Shown: positions 34,910 to 44,705 of the stretch, piece by piece
How the letters are laid out: every line of letters starts with the position of its first letter
Position numbering within the stretch: position 1 is the first letter of the stretch
Assembly: GCF_024347195.1 (NCBI RefSeq)
Contig: NZ_AP025281.1
Span: 4,092,001 to 4,156,000, forward strand
DNA length: 64,000 bases
Reading direction: 5' to 3'
Source: Aliamphritea hakodatensis
Lineage (GTDB): Bacteria; Pseudomonadota; Gammaproteobacteria; Pseudomonadales; Balneatricaceae
The notes under the pieces: generated by a model
What the model was told of the DNA's origin: nothing
Seen by the model: the letters and a program-made list of their open reading frames with translations, nothing else
Database searches by the model: none
Position numbers and translations under genes: made by a program

Positions 34910-37600
34910 TTACTTAGCGGCCTTCTGACGCAGCTTTTTCAACTTACGTTTTTTCGCCCGGTTACTTAACCCTTTCGACTGTTTTTTCGACAGCGTCATC
35001 ATTTCCTGCTCGGCCTTGCTCAGCGACGCCCGGACTGATTTCTTCTTAGGCTTCACCGCCGGCACGTCCGGATTCGCAGCCGGCTTTTTAGCCGGACGCT
35101 TACGCGGCGCTTTGGCTTCCTGATCGGTACGGGCAGCGGTGTCAGACGGCCAGGCCGTTACGGCCTCTTCCGTCTGAGCAACAGCCCGCTCTTCCCGGAC
35201 CTGCACAGCCCCCGGATGGGCCCGCTTATGACGCTTTTTATCCGCCAGCTTTGCCAGCGTGATATCACCGTCACGGAGCAGCTCACGCTGGCTGCGTTTC
35301 TTCTTACCCGGCTTAGCATCCGGCCGCATACTGCGGGCGGTCTCCAGGGTTTCACGCAGTTCAAAATCAATCTTCCGCTCGTCCAGATCAACCCGGACTA
35401 CCTGTACCCGTAACTTATCGCCCAGACGGAAGCCCTTGCCACTGCGCTCCCCTTTCAGACACTGACGGGCAGCATCGTAGTGATAATAGTCCCCCGGCAG
35501 TGCAGAAATATGAATCAGGCCTTCCACATAGGCTTCTTCCAGCTCAACAAACAGACCAAAGCCGGTGACCGCTGACACCACACCGTCGAACACACCGCCA
35601 ACCTGATCCTGCATATATTCACACTTCAGCCAGGACATCACGTCCCGAGTGGCATCGTCCGCACGCCGCTCGGTCATCGAACAGTGCTCACCCAGCTCCA
35701 GCACCTGTTCCAGGGTGTACTGGTGCTTGAAGGCAGCGTTCGGTTCAAAGCCGTCACAGCGGCCCAGTTGCTTGCTGTCGTTGCCGGTATGAATCAGCGC
35801 TCTGATGGTCCGGTGCACCAGCAAATCCGGGTAACGGCGGATTGGCGAGGTAAAGTGGGTATAGGCCGGATAATTCAGGCCGAAATGGCCTTTTTCTTCC
35901 GGACTGTAAACCGCCTGCGACATGGAACGCAGCATCATAATCTGGATAACATGCTTATCAGCACGCCCTTCCAGTGCTTCAGTCAGCGCCTGATAGTCTG
36001 CCGGAGTCGGTTCATCACCGCCGCCCAGCATCAGCCCCAGCGGACCAAGATAGCTGCGCAAAGCTTCAATCCGTGCTTCTTTCGGGCCGTCATGCACCCG
36101 ATACAGGGCCGGCTGCTTCAGCTTACGCAGTAAGCGGGCTGAGGCCACGTTGGCACAGAGCATACATTCTTCAATGATCTTGTGGGCATCGTTGCGTACC
36201 ACCGGAATGATCTTTTCGATCTTGCGCTCATCACTGAACAGAATACGGGTTTCAGTGGTTTCAAAGTCAATTGCACCGCGCACTTCACGGGCTTTACGCA
36301 GGCCGTGATACAGACCGTACAGGTCTTCCAGATGCGGCACGACACTGGCGTATTCTTCGCGCAGGGCCTTACCGTTATCGCTGTCCGCTTCCTGCAGCAT
36401 CGCGCCAACTTTTGTATAGGTCAGGCGGGCATGGGACTGGATAACCGCTTCATAGAACTTATAGCCACTGAGGTTACCGGTGGCGCTGATGGTCATTTCA
36501 CAGACCATCGCCAGACGGTCAACATGAGGATTCAGCGAGCACAGGCCGTTCGATAACAGCTCTGGCAGCATCGGTACCACAAACTCCGGGAAGTACACAG
36601 AGTTGCCGCGCTTATGGGCTTCGACATCCAGCGGAGAATCAGGCCGGACATACCAGGAAACATCTGCAATCGCGACCCACAAACGCCAGCCACCGGATTT
36701 CTTCTTCTCACAGTAAACCGCATCATCAAAGTCTTTGGCATCTTCGCCGTCGATGGTGACCAGCGGCAGGTGTCGCAGGTCGATACGGTTAGTCTTGGCA
36801 GATTCTTCAACCTCGGCACTCAGTTCAGCCGTGGCCTGGCGGACATCGTCATTCCACTGATCGGGAATGTCATAGTTGTGAATCGCGACGGTAATTTCCA
36901 TACCCGGAGCCATATGGTCACCCAGTACTTCCACCACCCGGCCGGTAGGCTTGTTACGCTTACCCGGCGGCATGACCAGCTCAGCAACCACTAACTGACC
37001 GTCACGGTAATCCAGCGGTGTCTCTTCATTCGGGACGATCTGGATATCCTGAGTAATGCGCTGATTTTCCGGCACCATGTAGCCAAAGCTGCCATTGCCC
37101 TGATAGCGGCCCACCAGTTTATGGGTATTGCGCTCCAGTACTTCAACGATGGCCCCTTCTTTACGGCCTTTACGGTCTTCACCGCCCACCCGGACCAGTG
37201 CCCGGTCACCATCAAACACCTGGCGCATTTCACGTGCGCTGAGGAAAATATCATCATTGCCTTCATCGGGAATCAGGAAGCCAAAACCGTCCCGGTGCCC
37301 CTGAATACGGCCGCCAATCAGGTCCAGCTTACTCAGTAATACATACTGGGCCTTACGGTTACGCATCAGTTGACCGTCCCGTTCCATGGCCCGCAAACGG
37401 CGGCGCAGGGCTTCGGAGGCATCTTCATCCTGAATGTCCAGCAGGCTTTCCAGCTGCCAGCGTGTCAGAGGCTCACCCTGTTCATTCAGGGTTTCCATTA
37501 TCAGTTCACGGCTGGCAATTGGCCGTTCATATTTATCCGCTTCTCGGGCAGCGTGCGGGTCGACCGCCACGCCGGCTTCCGGCAATTCTTTTTTAGGCAT
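34910..37600 (-). CDS. rnr: Ribonuclease R
   Basis: An 896-residue 3'-5' exoribonuclease that degrades structured RNA. Order: N-terminal HTH-like region (about 30-90), two cold-shock domains (about 95-260), RNB catalytic domain with DGEDAKDFDDAVYCE, RYPDLLVHRTIRALIH motif, S1 domain (FDGVVSAVTGFGLFVELEEAYVEGLIHIS) and a long Lys-rich tail of about 130 residues. The usual downstream gene rlmB is not here; betI follows instead. Confidence 0.96.
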   Translation of the reverse strand: MPKKELPEAGVAVDPHAAREADKYERPIASRELIMETLNEQGEPLTRWQLESLLDIQDEDASEALRRRLRAMERDGQLMRNRKAQYVLLSKLDLIGGRIQGHRDGFGFLIPDEGNDDIFLSAREMRQVFDGDRALVRVGGEDRKGRKEGAIVEVLERNTHKLVGRYQGNGSFGYMVPENQRITQDIQIVPNEETPLDYRDGQLVVAELVMPPGKRNKPTGRVVEVLGDHMAPGMEITVAIHNYDIPDQWNDDVRQATAELSAEVEESAKTNRIDLRHLPLVTIDGEDAKDFDDAVYCEKKKSGGWRLWVAIADVSWYVRPDSPLDVEAHKRGNSVYFPEFVVPMLPELLSNGLCSLNPHVDRLAMVCEMTISATGNLSGYKFYEAVIQSHARLTYTKVGAMLQEADSDNGKALREEYASVVPHLEDLYGLYHGLRKAREVRGAIDFETTETRILFSDERKIEKIIPVVRNDAHKIIEECMLCANVASARLLRKLKQPALYRVHDGPKEARIEALRSYLGPLGLMLGGGDEPTPADYQALTEALEGRADKHVIQIMMLRSMSQAVYSPEEKGHFGLNYPAYTHFTSPIRRYPDLLVHRTIRALIHTGNDSKQLGRCDGFEPNAAFKHQYTLEQVLELGEHCSMTERRADDATRDVMSWLKCEYMQDQVGGVFDGVVSAVTGFGLFVELEEAYVEGLIHISALPGDYYHYDAARQCLKGERSGKGFRLGDKLRVQVVRVDLDERKIDFELRETLETARSMRPDAKPGKKKRSQRELLRDGDITLAKLADKKRHKRAHPGAVQVREERAVAQTEEAVTAWPSDTAARTDQEAKAPRKRPAKKPAANPDVPAVKPKKKSVRASLSKAEQEMMTLSKKQSKGLSNRAKKRKLKKLRQKAAK

Positions 37601-37683
37601 TACAAGTCTTTAGGTAATTTTGTCTGCATATCAATATAACACCGATCAGGTATGAACGACGTGTTACTTTGCAACAGAAAAAC

Positions 37684-37709
37684 AAAACCGGCCAAAGATG
37701 GCCGGTTTG
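37684..37709 (-). terminator. Terminator after secF
   Basis: AAACCGGCC and GGCCGGTTT form a 9-bp stem with a 6-nt loop; on the minus strand it is followed by TTGTTTTTC. It separates the sec operon from rnr. Confidence 0.85.
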
Positions 37710-37731
37710 CAGTTAACAGTCAGCGGGCAGC

Positions 37732-38652
37732 CTATGGCCGCTCGTCCACTTCTTCGTCTTCTTTTTCCGGCGGCATGAGGTCTTCTTTACAGACGCCCAT
37801 GGCCAGCAGCACGTTTGCGGCTACATAGATGGATGAGTAAGTACCCACCAGCACACCGATCAGCAGTGCAATCGCAAAGCCGTGGATCAGTTCACCGCCG
37901 AACACCGCCAGCGCAGTCAGCACCAGTAAGGTGGTTAAGGAGGTAACAATCGTCCGCCCCAGAGTCTGGTTCAGGGAGATATTCATAATCTCCACCGGCG
38001 TCGCCTTACGTACCATCCGGAAATTTTCCCGGATACGGTCAGATACCACGATAGTATCGTTCAGAGAGTAACCGATTACCGCCAGCAAAGCTGCCAGTAC
38101 TGTCAGGTCGAAATCCAGCTTAAACAGCGAGAAGACCCCAAGCACAATCAGCACGTCATGCGCCAGCGCCGCGACCGCCCCCACTGAGAATTTCAGCTGG
38201 AAGCGGAAGGCAACGTACACCATGACCATGAACAGCGCCAACAACAGGCCTAAACCGCCCTGCTCACGCAACTCTTCACCGACCTGTGCACCCACGTATT
38301 CGTTACGGCGCAGGGTCAGTTCCTGATCTTCACCTGTCTCCAGTACCGACAATACCTGATCCCCTAATTTAGGGTCGTGGCTTTGTCCCAGACGGATCAG
38401 AATATCCACCGGCGAACCGAAAGTCTGAACCACCGCGTCTTCATAGCCCGCACTCTGCAACTTGCCACGGATCTCATTCAGATCAGGAGACTGTTCATAG
38501 CCCACTTCCACCAGTGAGCCACCGGTAAAGTCCAGACCAAACTTCAGGCCATTCATAGCCAGTGAAGCAACAGAGATCAGCAGTACGACAATCGACAGGC
38601 CCGCTGCAATCTTGCGCAGGCCCATAAAGTTAAAGTTTTTTTCACTTGCCAT
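37732..38652 (-). CDS. secF: Protein translocase subunit SecF
   Basis: A 306-residue inner-membrane protein with six predicted helices that works with SecD to pull preproteins out of SecYEG using the proton gradient. First helix plus periplasmic motif LKFGLDFTGGSLVEVGYEQ, and late membrane motif AVIGYSLNDTIVVSDRIREN. Follows secD by 13 bp. Confidence 0.96.
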   Translation of the reverse strand: MASEKNFNFMGLRKIAAGLSIVVLLISVASLAMNGLKFGLDFTGGSLVEVGYEQSPDLNEIRGKLQSAGYEDAVVQTFGSPVDILIRLGQSHDPKLGDQVLSVLETGEDQELTLRRNEYVGAQVGEELREQGGLGLLLALFMVMVYVAFRFQLKFSVGAVAALAHDVLIVLGVFSLFKLDFDLTVLAALLAVIGYSLNDTIVVSDRIRENFRMVRKATPVEIMNISLNQTLGRTIVTSLTTLLVLTALAVFGGELIHGFAIALLIGVLVGTYSSIYVAANVLLAMGVCKEDLMPPEKEDEEVDERP

Positions 38653-38665
38653 GTTATCCCCCGGG

Positions 38666-40516
38666 TCAGATCGACAGCTTGTTCAGCGTACGACCGCCGT
38701 AGGTTAAATTCACTAACGCACGGGTCACCATGATGGCGGTAAACATCGAGGTTACGATACCCACAGAAAGGGTGATCGCGAAGCCCTTAACCGGACCGGT
38801 ACCCATGGCAAACAGGATAACCGCCGCCAGTAAGGTAGTGATGTTGGCATCAAAAATAGTGGTAAATGCACGCTCAAAACCGGCATTAATGGCCGACTGC
38901 GGAGGCAGCCCGTTGGCCAGCTCCTCTTTTATTCGCGAGAATATAAGCACGTTGGCATCCACCGCCATACCTACCGTCAGTACGATACCGGCAATACCCG
39001 GCAACGTCAGCGTGGCTGACATAATGGACATCACTGCGAGCAGCAATACCAGGTTCAGTGTCAGGGCAACGTTTGCCAGCAAACCGAACACCCGGTAGTA
39101 CACCAGCATGAACAGCAGTACCAGCGCGAAACCGATCTGAACGGAGGTAATACCCAGTTCAATGTTCTGTTCACCCAGGCTAGGACCGACGGTACGTTCT
39201 TCTACAAAGTAGATTGGCGCCGCCAGCGCACCGGCACGGAGCAGCAGTGCCAGTTCAGAAGCTTCACCGGCCCCGTCCAGTCCGGTAATCCGGAAGCTGG
39301 AGCCCAGAATGCTCTGAATGGTCGCCAGAGAAATAATGTGTTTCTCAACGTAGGGTACACGTTCGGTAACCTGTTCACCGTCAACCGTCTTCACCAGATT
39401 GCGGCTCTTATGCTCAACAAAGAGTACCGCCATACGGCGCTTAACTGCGTTACGGGTAGTCCGGTTCATCAGCTCACCGCCTTTGGAATCCAGCGTAATG
39501 GATACCTGTGGCTGACCGTTTTCATCAAAGGTTGACTGCGCGTTGGAGACGCTGGAGCCGGTGATGATGATGTCTTTCTCAAGCGTCGCCCGACGTGATG
39601 AATCCCGGAAGGTGTAGGTTTCGGTTGATGCACTTGAGGCATCAGTCTTCGCTTCTAAACGGAATTCCAGATTCGCCGTTTTACCGATGATCCGTTTCGC
39701 CGCTGCGGCATCCTGAATACCCGGCAGCTGAACAACGATACGGTTACGGCCCTGACGCTGCACCAGTGGCTCAGCCACCCCCAGCTCGTTCACCCGGTTA
39801 CGCAGGGTGGTCAGGTTTTGCTTGATTGCATAGTCTTCAATTTCGCGAACCTTGCTTTCCAGCAGGCTGACAACCACGTAATACGCGTCGTCGGCATCTT
39901 CATCGGTGAGCAAGAATTCTGTGTAATCCTGTTTCAGCAACTGGCTGGCTTCGTCACGGACATCAGCCTTGGAGAACTTCAGCTCCAGGCTACCGTCTTC
40001 ACGGTGTACAACTGACCGGTAACGCAACTTTTCAGCCCGCAGCTTGGCCTTAATTTCGCCCACATATACGTCAAGCCGCTGAGCAACCGCCTGTGCCATG
40101 TCCACTTCAAGCAGGAAGTGCACACCGCCGCGCAGATCAAGACCCAGTTTCATCGGGCCCGCGCCAACGGAGGTCAGCCATTCAGGGGTAGTCGGTGCCA
40201 GGTTCAGGGCAACCACGTAGTTATCACCAAGAATACGGCTTACCGTTTCTTTTGCTTCCAACTGAGTGGTGCTGTCGGAGAAACGTATCAGACCGCTGGT
40301 GCCATTCAGCTCACTTTCCTTGGACACCAGTCCTTCGGCCTGCAGCTGTTTGGTCACGCGGTTCAGCATTTGCTGATCGACGGTATAGGCGGCACGGCTG
40401 CCGGAAATCTGTACCGCATAATCATCAGGATATAAGTTCGGCGCTGCATACAGACCACCGATAAGCAATATCAGAACGATCAGCGCGTTTTTCCATAACG
40501 GATATTTATTGAGCAT
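38666..40516 (-). CDS. secD: Protein translocase subunit SecD
   Basis: A 616-residue inner-membrane protein: first helix (ALIVLILLIGGLYAAP), large periplasmic P1 domain, then five helices. Motif LGLDLRGGVHFLLEVD and membrane motif AVDANVLIFSRIKEEL. The start is MLNKYPLWKN, preceded by GAAGG. A longer in-frame start at 40549 would sit inside a strong hairpin (40542-40569) and adds 11 residues foreign to the family. Confidence 0.96.
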   Translation of the reverse strand: MLNKYPLWKNALIVLILLIGGLYAAPNLYPDDYAVQISGSRAAYTVDQQMLNRVTKQLQAEGLVSKESELNGTSGLIRFSDSTTQLEAKETVSRILGDNYVVALNLAPTTPEWLTSVGAGPMKLGLDLRGGVHFLLEVDMAQAVAQRLDVYVGEIKAKLRAEKLRYRSVVHREDGSLELKFSKADVRDEASQLLKQDYTEFLLTDEDADDAYYVVVSLLESKVREIEDYAIKQNLTTLRNRVNELGVAEPLVQRQGRNRIVVQLPGIQDAAAAKRIIGKTANLEFRLEAKTDASSASTETYTFRDSSRRATLEKDIIITGSSVSNAQSTFDENGQPQVSITLDSKGGELMNRTTRNAVKRRMAVLFVEHKSRNLVKTVDGEQVTERVPYVEKHIISLATIQSILGSSFRITGLDGAGEASELALLLRAGALAAPIYFVEERTVGPSLGEQNIELGITSVQIGFALVLLFMLVYYRVFGLLANVALTLNLVLLLAVMSIMSATLTLPGIAGIVLTVGMAVDANVLIFSRIKEELANGLPPQSAINAGFERAFTTIFDANITTLLAAVILFAMGTGPVKGFAITLSVGIVTSMFTAIMVTRALVNLTYGGRTLNKLSI

Positions 40517-40541
40517 ACTGCCCTTGCCTTCTGTAATCGAA

Positions 40542-40569
40542 AACGCCATTACCGGTCAGTAATGGCGTT
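40542..40569 (-). terminator. Hairpin between yajC and secD, attenuator-like
   Basis: AACGCCATTAC and GTAATGGCGTT form a perfect 11-bp stem with a 6-nt loop, followed on the minus strand by TTTTC. It can act as a partial terminator, making secD-secF expression lower than yajC. Confidence 0.65.
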
Positions 40570-40580
40570 GCTGTGAACGA

Positions 40581-40913
40581 CTAGATTTCTTTAATTGTGC
40601 CTTTTGGCAGCGCCGCACTTACGTGGGTTTTCTGGAAAGTCAGTTCGGTTTCACCGGACACTTCCAGAACAACGTAATCATCATTCAGACGCACAACCTT
40701 ACCCAGGATGCCGCCGGCGGTGATGACTTCATCACCTTTGCTCAGGCCAGACAGCAGTGCTTTATGGTCCTTCGCACGCTTTGCCTGTGGGCGCCACATG
40801 AAGAAGTAGAAAATCAGACCAAAGCCCACCAGGAAGATGAGGTTGAACATGCTTGGATCCATACCGCCCGGGGCTGCGCCTTCAGCGTATGCTGGTGAGA
40901 TAAAAAAGCTCAT
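40581..40913 (-). CDS. yajC: Preprotein translocase subunit YajC
   Basis: A 110-residue single-span membrane protein (FNLIFLVGFGLIFYFFMWRPQ, about 22-42) with the conserved RPQAKRAKDHKALLSGL and SKGDEVITAGGILGKV. Accessory part of SecDF-YajC. It is 24 bp downstream of tgt in the order queA-tgt-yajC-secD-secF. Confidence 0.96.
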   Translation of the reverse strand: MSFFISPAYAEGAAPGGMDPSMFNLIFLVGFGLIFYFFMWRPQAKRAKDHKALLSGLSKGDEVITAGGILGKVVRLNDDYVVLEVSGETELTFQKTHVSAALPKGTIKEI

Positions 40914-40937
40914 TGGCTTCTCCTAGTTACTGATTTA

Positions 40938-42077
40938 TTAAACATTATTAGCTGATTCTGTATCGGCCAGTGGCGGTGTTTCCAGCCCCCGCAACCGGTA
41001 GAACTCATCGACAAAGTCGCTCAATTTACCTTCTTCTATAGCCTTTCGCAAACCGGCCATAAGTTCCTGATAGTAATGCAGGTTATGGATGGTATTCAGC
41101 TGCGAGCCCAGGATCTCTTTACACTTATCCAGATGGTGCAGATAGGCGCGGCTAAAGTTCTGGCAGGTGTAGCAGGAACATTCTTCATCCAGCGGCGCGG
41201 TATTGGTTTTATTCGCCGCATTACGCAGCTTCACAATACCGGTACGGGTAAACAGATAACCGTTACGGGCGTTACGGGTTGGCATCACACAGTCGAACAT
41301 ATCCACACCGCGACGCACACCTTCCACCAGATCTTCCGGACGGCCAACCCCCATCAGATAACGGGGCTTGTCTGCCGGCATTTTCCAGGCCAGATGGTCG
41401 AGCACTTTTTCCATTTCGTCTTTCGGCTCGCCGACCGACAAACCGCCGATGGCATAACCATCGAATTCAATTTCGTTCAGCCCTTCCAGAGACTCATCAC
41501 GCAGATGCGGGTACATACCGCCCTGAATAATGCCGAACAGAGCTGACGGATTATCGCCGTGAGCATCCTTAGAACGTTTCGCCCAGCGCAGTGACAGACG
41601 CATGGATTCAGCCGCCTGCATTTCAGTGGCCGGATACGGCGTACATTCGTCAAAAATCATCACGATGTCTGAACCGAGATCTTTCTGCACCTGCATGGAT
41701 TCTTCAGGGCCCATGAACACCTTGGAACCGTCTACCGGCGACTGGAAAGTCACACCCGCTTCGGTAATTTTGCGCATTGCGCCCAGGCTAAACACCTGGA
41801 AACCGCCGGAGTCGGTCAGGATCGGACCTTTCCAGTTGGTGAAGTCGTGCAGGTCACCGTGCTGTTTGATGATCTCCGTGCCCGGACGCAGCATCAGATG
41901 GAAAGTATTACCAAGAATAATCTGTGCCCCGGTGGCTTCAATGTCCCGCGGCAGCATGCCCTTTACCGTGCCATAGGTACCCACCGGCATAAAGGCTGGG
42001 GTTTCAACATCACCACGGGGAAAGCTCAGACGTCCGCGACGGGCTTTGCCCTCAGTCGCCAGACATTCAAACTTCAT
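40938..42077 (-). CDS. tgt: Queuine tRNA-ribosyltransferase
   Basis: A 379-residue enzyme exchanging guanine-34 for preQ1 in GUN-anticodon tRNAs. LTDSGGFQVFSLG carries a catalytic Asp, YAIGGLSVGEPKDEM the substrate loop, and the Zn site is in CSCYTCQNFSRAYLHHL. The start is MKFECLATEGK; an in-frame start 19 codons upstream adds residues not found in the family. Separated from queA by 195 bp. Confidence 0.95.
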   Translation of the reverse strand: MKFECLATEGKARRGRLSFPRGDVETPAFMPVGTYGTVKGMLPRDIEATGAQIILGNTFHLMLRPGTEIIKQHGDLHDFTNWKGPILTDSGGFQVFSLGAMRKITEAGVTFQSPVDGSKVFMGPEESMQVQKDLGSDIVMIFDECTPYPATEMQAAESMRLSLRWAKRSKDAHGDNPSALFGIIQGGMYPHLRDESLEGLNEIEFDGYAIGGLSVGEPKDEMEKVLDHLAWKMPADKPRYLMGVGRPEDLVEGVRRGVDMFDCVMPTRNARNGYLFTRTGIVKLRNAANKTNTAPLDEECSCYTCQNFSRAYLHHLDKCKEILGSQLNTIHNLHYYQELMAGLRKAIEEGKLSDFVDEFYRLRGLETPPLADTESANNV

Positions 42078-42272
42078 AAAACATTCTCTGCTCACAGCAA
42101 TTCCTAATCGGTATATTGAGCCGGGAAACTTCATCGTCCCGGCAAACTTCCCTTAGATATAAGGGCATTATTATCAATCACAAGGTACCGGCTGAAATAC
42201 AGTTGCCGGTGCCCGGGTTAAAGCATATGGCGCACGGTTAAATGGCTTTGATTACTTCAGCCACAAACAGTT

Positions 42273-43322
42273 TCACCCCTGTGCCACACTTTTATCCTGA
42301 CGCTGCAGGAACATCGCATCGCCATAACTGAAGAAACGGTATTTCTCCGCAACCGCTTCATGGTATGCAGCCATCATGTTGTCATAACCGGCAAAAGCTG
42401 ACACCAGCATCAGCAGGGTCGATTCCGGCAAATGGAAGTTCGTCACCAGAACATCAACCGTTTTGAATTCATAGCCCGGAAAAATAAAGATATCGGTATC
42501 ACCAAAATACGGCGCGATCTCACCGTCACGGCTGGCCGTTTCCAGACAGCGCACACTGGTAGTGCCGATCGCCACCACACGGTTACCGCGGGCCTTAGCC
42601 GCTTTTACCGCCGCACAAACCTCTTCAGAGACTTCGATATACTCCGCATGCATCTTATGCTCGGCAATGGTATCGACCTTCACCGGGCGGAACGTCCCCG
42701 CCCCCACGTGCAAGGTCACAAAGGCTTTTTCCACACCTTTATCTGCCAGTTTGGCCAGCAGGGCATCGTCAAAGTGCAGACCGGCTGTCGGTGCAGCGAC
42801 AGCACCGGGCTTTTCGTTATACACGGTCTGATAGCGCTCCCGGTCAGAGAGCTCATCTTCACGTTTCATATAGGGCGGCAGCGGCATATGGCCAAACTGC
42901 TCCAGCGCTTCAATCAGATTGCCTTCAGTGAGGTCAAAACGCAGCTCAAACAGATCATCATGACGGCCGACCATAGTCGCTTTCAGACCACCTTCCAGGG
43001 TCAGTTCGGCCCCTTCTTTCGGCGAACGGCTGGAACGGATATGCGCCAGTGCAGACTGTTCATCCAGCACCCGTTCGATCAGTACTTCAATTTTACCGCC
43101 GGAGGCTTTCTGGCCGAACATTCTGGCAGGAATGACCCGGGTATTATTGAAGATCACCAGATCCCCTTCATTCAGCAGGTCCAGCACTTCATAAAAGTGC
43201 CGGTGCGCCCGTTCAGCACTGTTACCGTCAACACAAAGTAAACGGCTGGCGGTACGGTCAGCGAGGGGATAACGGGCAATTAACTCATCAGGGAGTTCGA
43301 AATGGAAATCTTTAACCTGCAT
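42273..43322 (-). CDS. queA: S-adenosylmethionine:tRNA ribosyltransferase-isomerase QueA
   Basis: A 349-residue enzyme converting preQ1-tRNA to epoxyqueuosine-tRNA using SAM as ribosyl donor, directly after Tgt action. MQVKDFHFELPDELIARYPL is the typical N-terminus, and AAPTAGLHFDD and LHVGAGTFRPVK are QueA landmarks. The upstream in-frame extension (29 residues to 43409) is not conserved and overlaps the terminator of the VOC gene. Confidence 0.95.
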   Translation of the reverse strand: MQVKDFHFELPDELIARYPLADRTASRLLCVDGNSAERAHRHFYEVLDLLNEGDLVIFNNTRVIPARMFGQKASGGKIEVLIERVLDEQSALAHIRSSRSPKEGAELTLEGGLKATMVGRHDDLFELRFDLTEGNLIEALEQFGHMPLPPYMKREDELSDRERYQTVYNEKPGAVAAPTAGLHFDDALLAKLADKGVEKAFVTLHVGAGTFRPVKVDTIAEHKMHAEYIEVSEEVCAAVKAAKARGNRVVAIGTTSVRCLETASRDGEIAPYFGDTDIFIFPGYEFKTVDVLVTNFHLPESTLLMLVSAFAGYDNMMAAYHEAVAEKYRFFSYGDAMFLQRQDKSVAQG

Positions 43323-43407
43323 GGTAGGATCTGTCGGAACTGAAAAAAGGACGGCTATCCTACCGGAAAATGAAGCATAATTCAGCGTTCTGACAGGGAA
43401 ATACTGC

Positions 43408-43444
43408 AATTAACCGGCCACCGGAGAGCAGCAGCCGGTTAATT
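43408..43444 (-). terminator. Strong hairpin between the VOC gene and queA
   Basis: AATTAACCGGC and GCCGGTTAATT form a perfect 11-bp stem around a 15-nt loop, 32 bp after the VOC stop codon. Likely terminator of the VOC transcript, though the T-run is short. Confidence 0.6.
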
Positions 43445-43475
43445 CCCGTTTCACCTGCGCAAACAGCTGAAGTTG

Positions 43476-43892
43476 TCAGCCCGCCGGCGCAATAAACTCC
43501 GTCCGGATACCGCCGGGAATCAGGCACATCATATGGCGGAACGGTGCTTCCCCCAGCGCTTCAGGGGCAAACTCAACCGTGACATTATCCTGTTCTAACA
43601 GGCGTTCATATAAAGCATCCAGCGCTGCTGTATCGGCCACCGCCAGCGCCACATGATGCAAACCGATATTCTGCTGCCGGTTAAAGCCGACCGGCGTCTC
43701 AGCTTTCGCCTGCCAGAGGGTAATCATCGTGTGGCCATCGCTGACAAACACCGCCGGATAATCCGGCTTCTCGCCCACTTTGCTGAAGCCAAGTACCCGC
43801 TGAAAAAAATCCGCAGTTACCGCCAGCTCCGGCACGGTCAGCCCCAAATGATTAATACCACGGGTCAGAGCCCCATCAGAATTACCGGTCAT
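43476..43892 (-). CDS. VOC (glyoxalase/bleomycin-resistance fold) protein
   Basis: A 138-residue vicinal-oxygen-chelate protein with two beta-alpha-beta-beta-beta modules: INHLGLTVPELAVTADFFQRVLGF, and IGLHHVALAVADTAALDALYERL. Metal-binding positions His (NHLGL), His (LHHVAL) and Glu (TEFIAP) are in place. It may be a glyoxalase-like or detoxifying enzyme. The divergent TetR gene and the two palindromic operators in the shared spacer indicate that it is induced by a small molecule sensed by that regulator. Confidence 0.85.
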   Translation of the reverse strand: MTGNSDGALTRGINHLGLTVPELAVTADFFQRVLGFSKVGEKPDYPAVFVSDGHTMITLWQAKAETPVGFNRQQNIGLHHVALAVADTAALDALYERLLEQDNVTVEFAPEALGEAPFRHMMCLIPGGIRTEFIAPAG

Positions 43893-43924
43893 GTTGCCTC
43901 CAAAGATATGCTATTTACCATTAG

Positions 43925-43940
43925 TGAACAGATCTGTTCG
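43925..43940. promoter_or_regulatory. TetR-type operator, copy 1
   Basis: GAACAGATCTGTTC is a perfect 14-bp palindrome 33 bp upstream of the VOC start. An identical copy lies 34 bp away centre to centre, about three helical turns. Confidence 0.8.
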
Positions 43941-43958
43941 CAAGCAACATAACACAAC

Positions 43959-43974
43959 TGAACAGATCTGTTCA
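43959..43974. promoter_or_regulatory. TetR-type operator, copy 2
   Basis: TGAACAGATCTGTTCA, a perfect 16-bp palindrome identical in its core to copy 1. It lies about 100 bp upstream of the TetR gene, in the divergent spacer, so one regulator can control both genes. Confidence 0.8.
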
Positions 43975-44072
43975 CATTTAAAATAAATACCCCCAACAGG
44001 GTAAGTCAGGCACTGGCACCCGGCGCCCGCCTGACATACACTCTGCCCATCAAAAATACAGCGGACCCAATA

Positions 44073-44633
44073 ATGGCCAGGGATAAACAGCAACTTCTGA
44101 TCGAAACAGCCTTACAGCTGTTTAACAGACACGGCTTTCACGCCACCGGCATTGATACCATCATGGCGGTATCCGGCATATCCAAAACGACCCTGTATAA
44201 ATATTTCCGCAGTAAAGAACTGCTGATTCTGGCGGTACTGGAATACCGTCATCAGAATCTGGTAGAACTGTTTGATTCCACCATTAAGACATCCCGTGAA
44301 GCCCACCCACAGGAAAAGGACAGTTATCACCTGCATGCATTTTTTGATGCGCTTCAGGAATGGTTTGAAGACGACAATTTCTTTGGCTGTAACTTCATTA
44401 ATGCCAGTGCCGAATTTGCCGACAAAGATCACCCGGTTCATCAGTTCGCCTGCCGGCATAAGCAATGGTTCCGGGATTGTCTGAAAGAACTACTGCACGA
44501 CAGCGAGCTTGCCGAACAGGCCATGCTGCTGGTTGACGGTGCAATTGTGACGGCGCAGGTCCGCAGCGCACCGCAAGCTGCTGAAACGGCCCGACAGCTC
44601 GCCTGCCAGCTATGCGGACTGCCTGCCCGCTGA
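44073..44633 (+). CDS. TetR-family regulator
   Basis: A 186-residue regulator. HTH: DTIMAVSGISKTTLYKYFRSKE (about 31-52), preceded by LLIETALQLFNRHGFHATG. The ligand domain includes FGCNFINASAEFADKDHPV, typical of TetR members that control small detoxification genes. Divergent from the VOC gene, with two shared palindromic operators; autoregulation is likely. Confidence 0.9.
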   Translation: MARDKQQLLIETALQLFNRHGFHATGIDTIMAVSGISKTTLYKYFRSKELLILAVLEYRHQNLVELFDSTIKTSREAHPQEKDSYHLHAFFDALQEWFEDDNFFGCNFINASAEFADKDHPVHQFACRHKQWFRDCLKELLHDSELAEQAMLLVDGAIVTAQVRSAPQAAETARQLACQLCGLPAR

Positions 44634-44705
44634 AAGGCACACAGGCTTAGCTTAACAACCGTAATTAAGCGATAAAGCCCGCAGCAAAACCGTTTGCAGT
44701 CTGAG

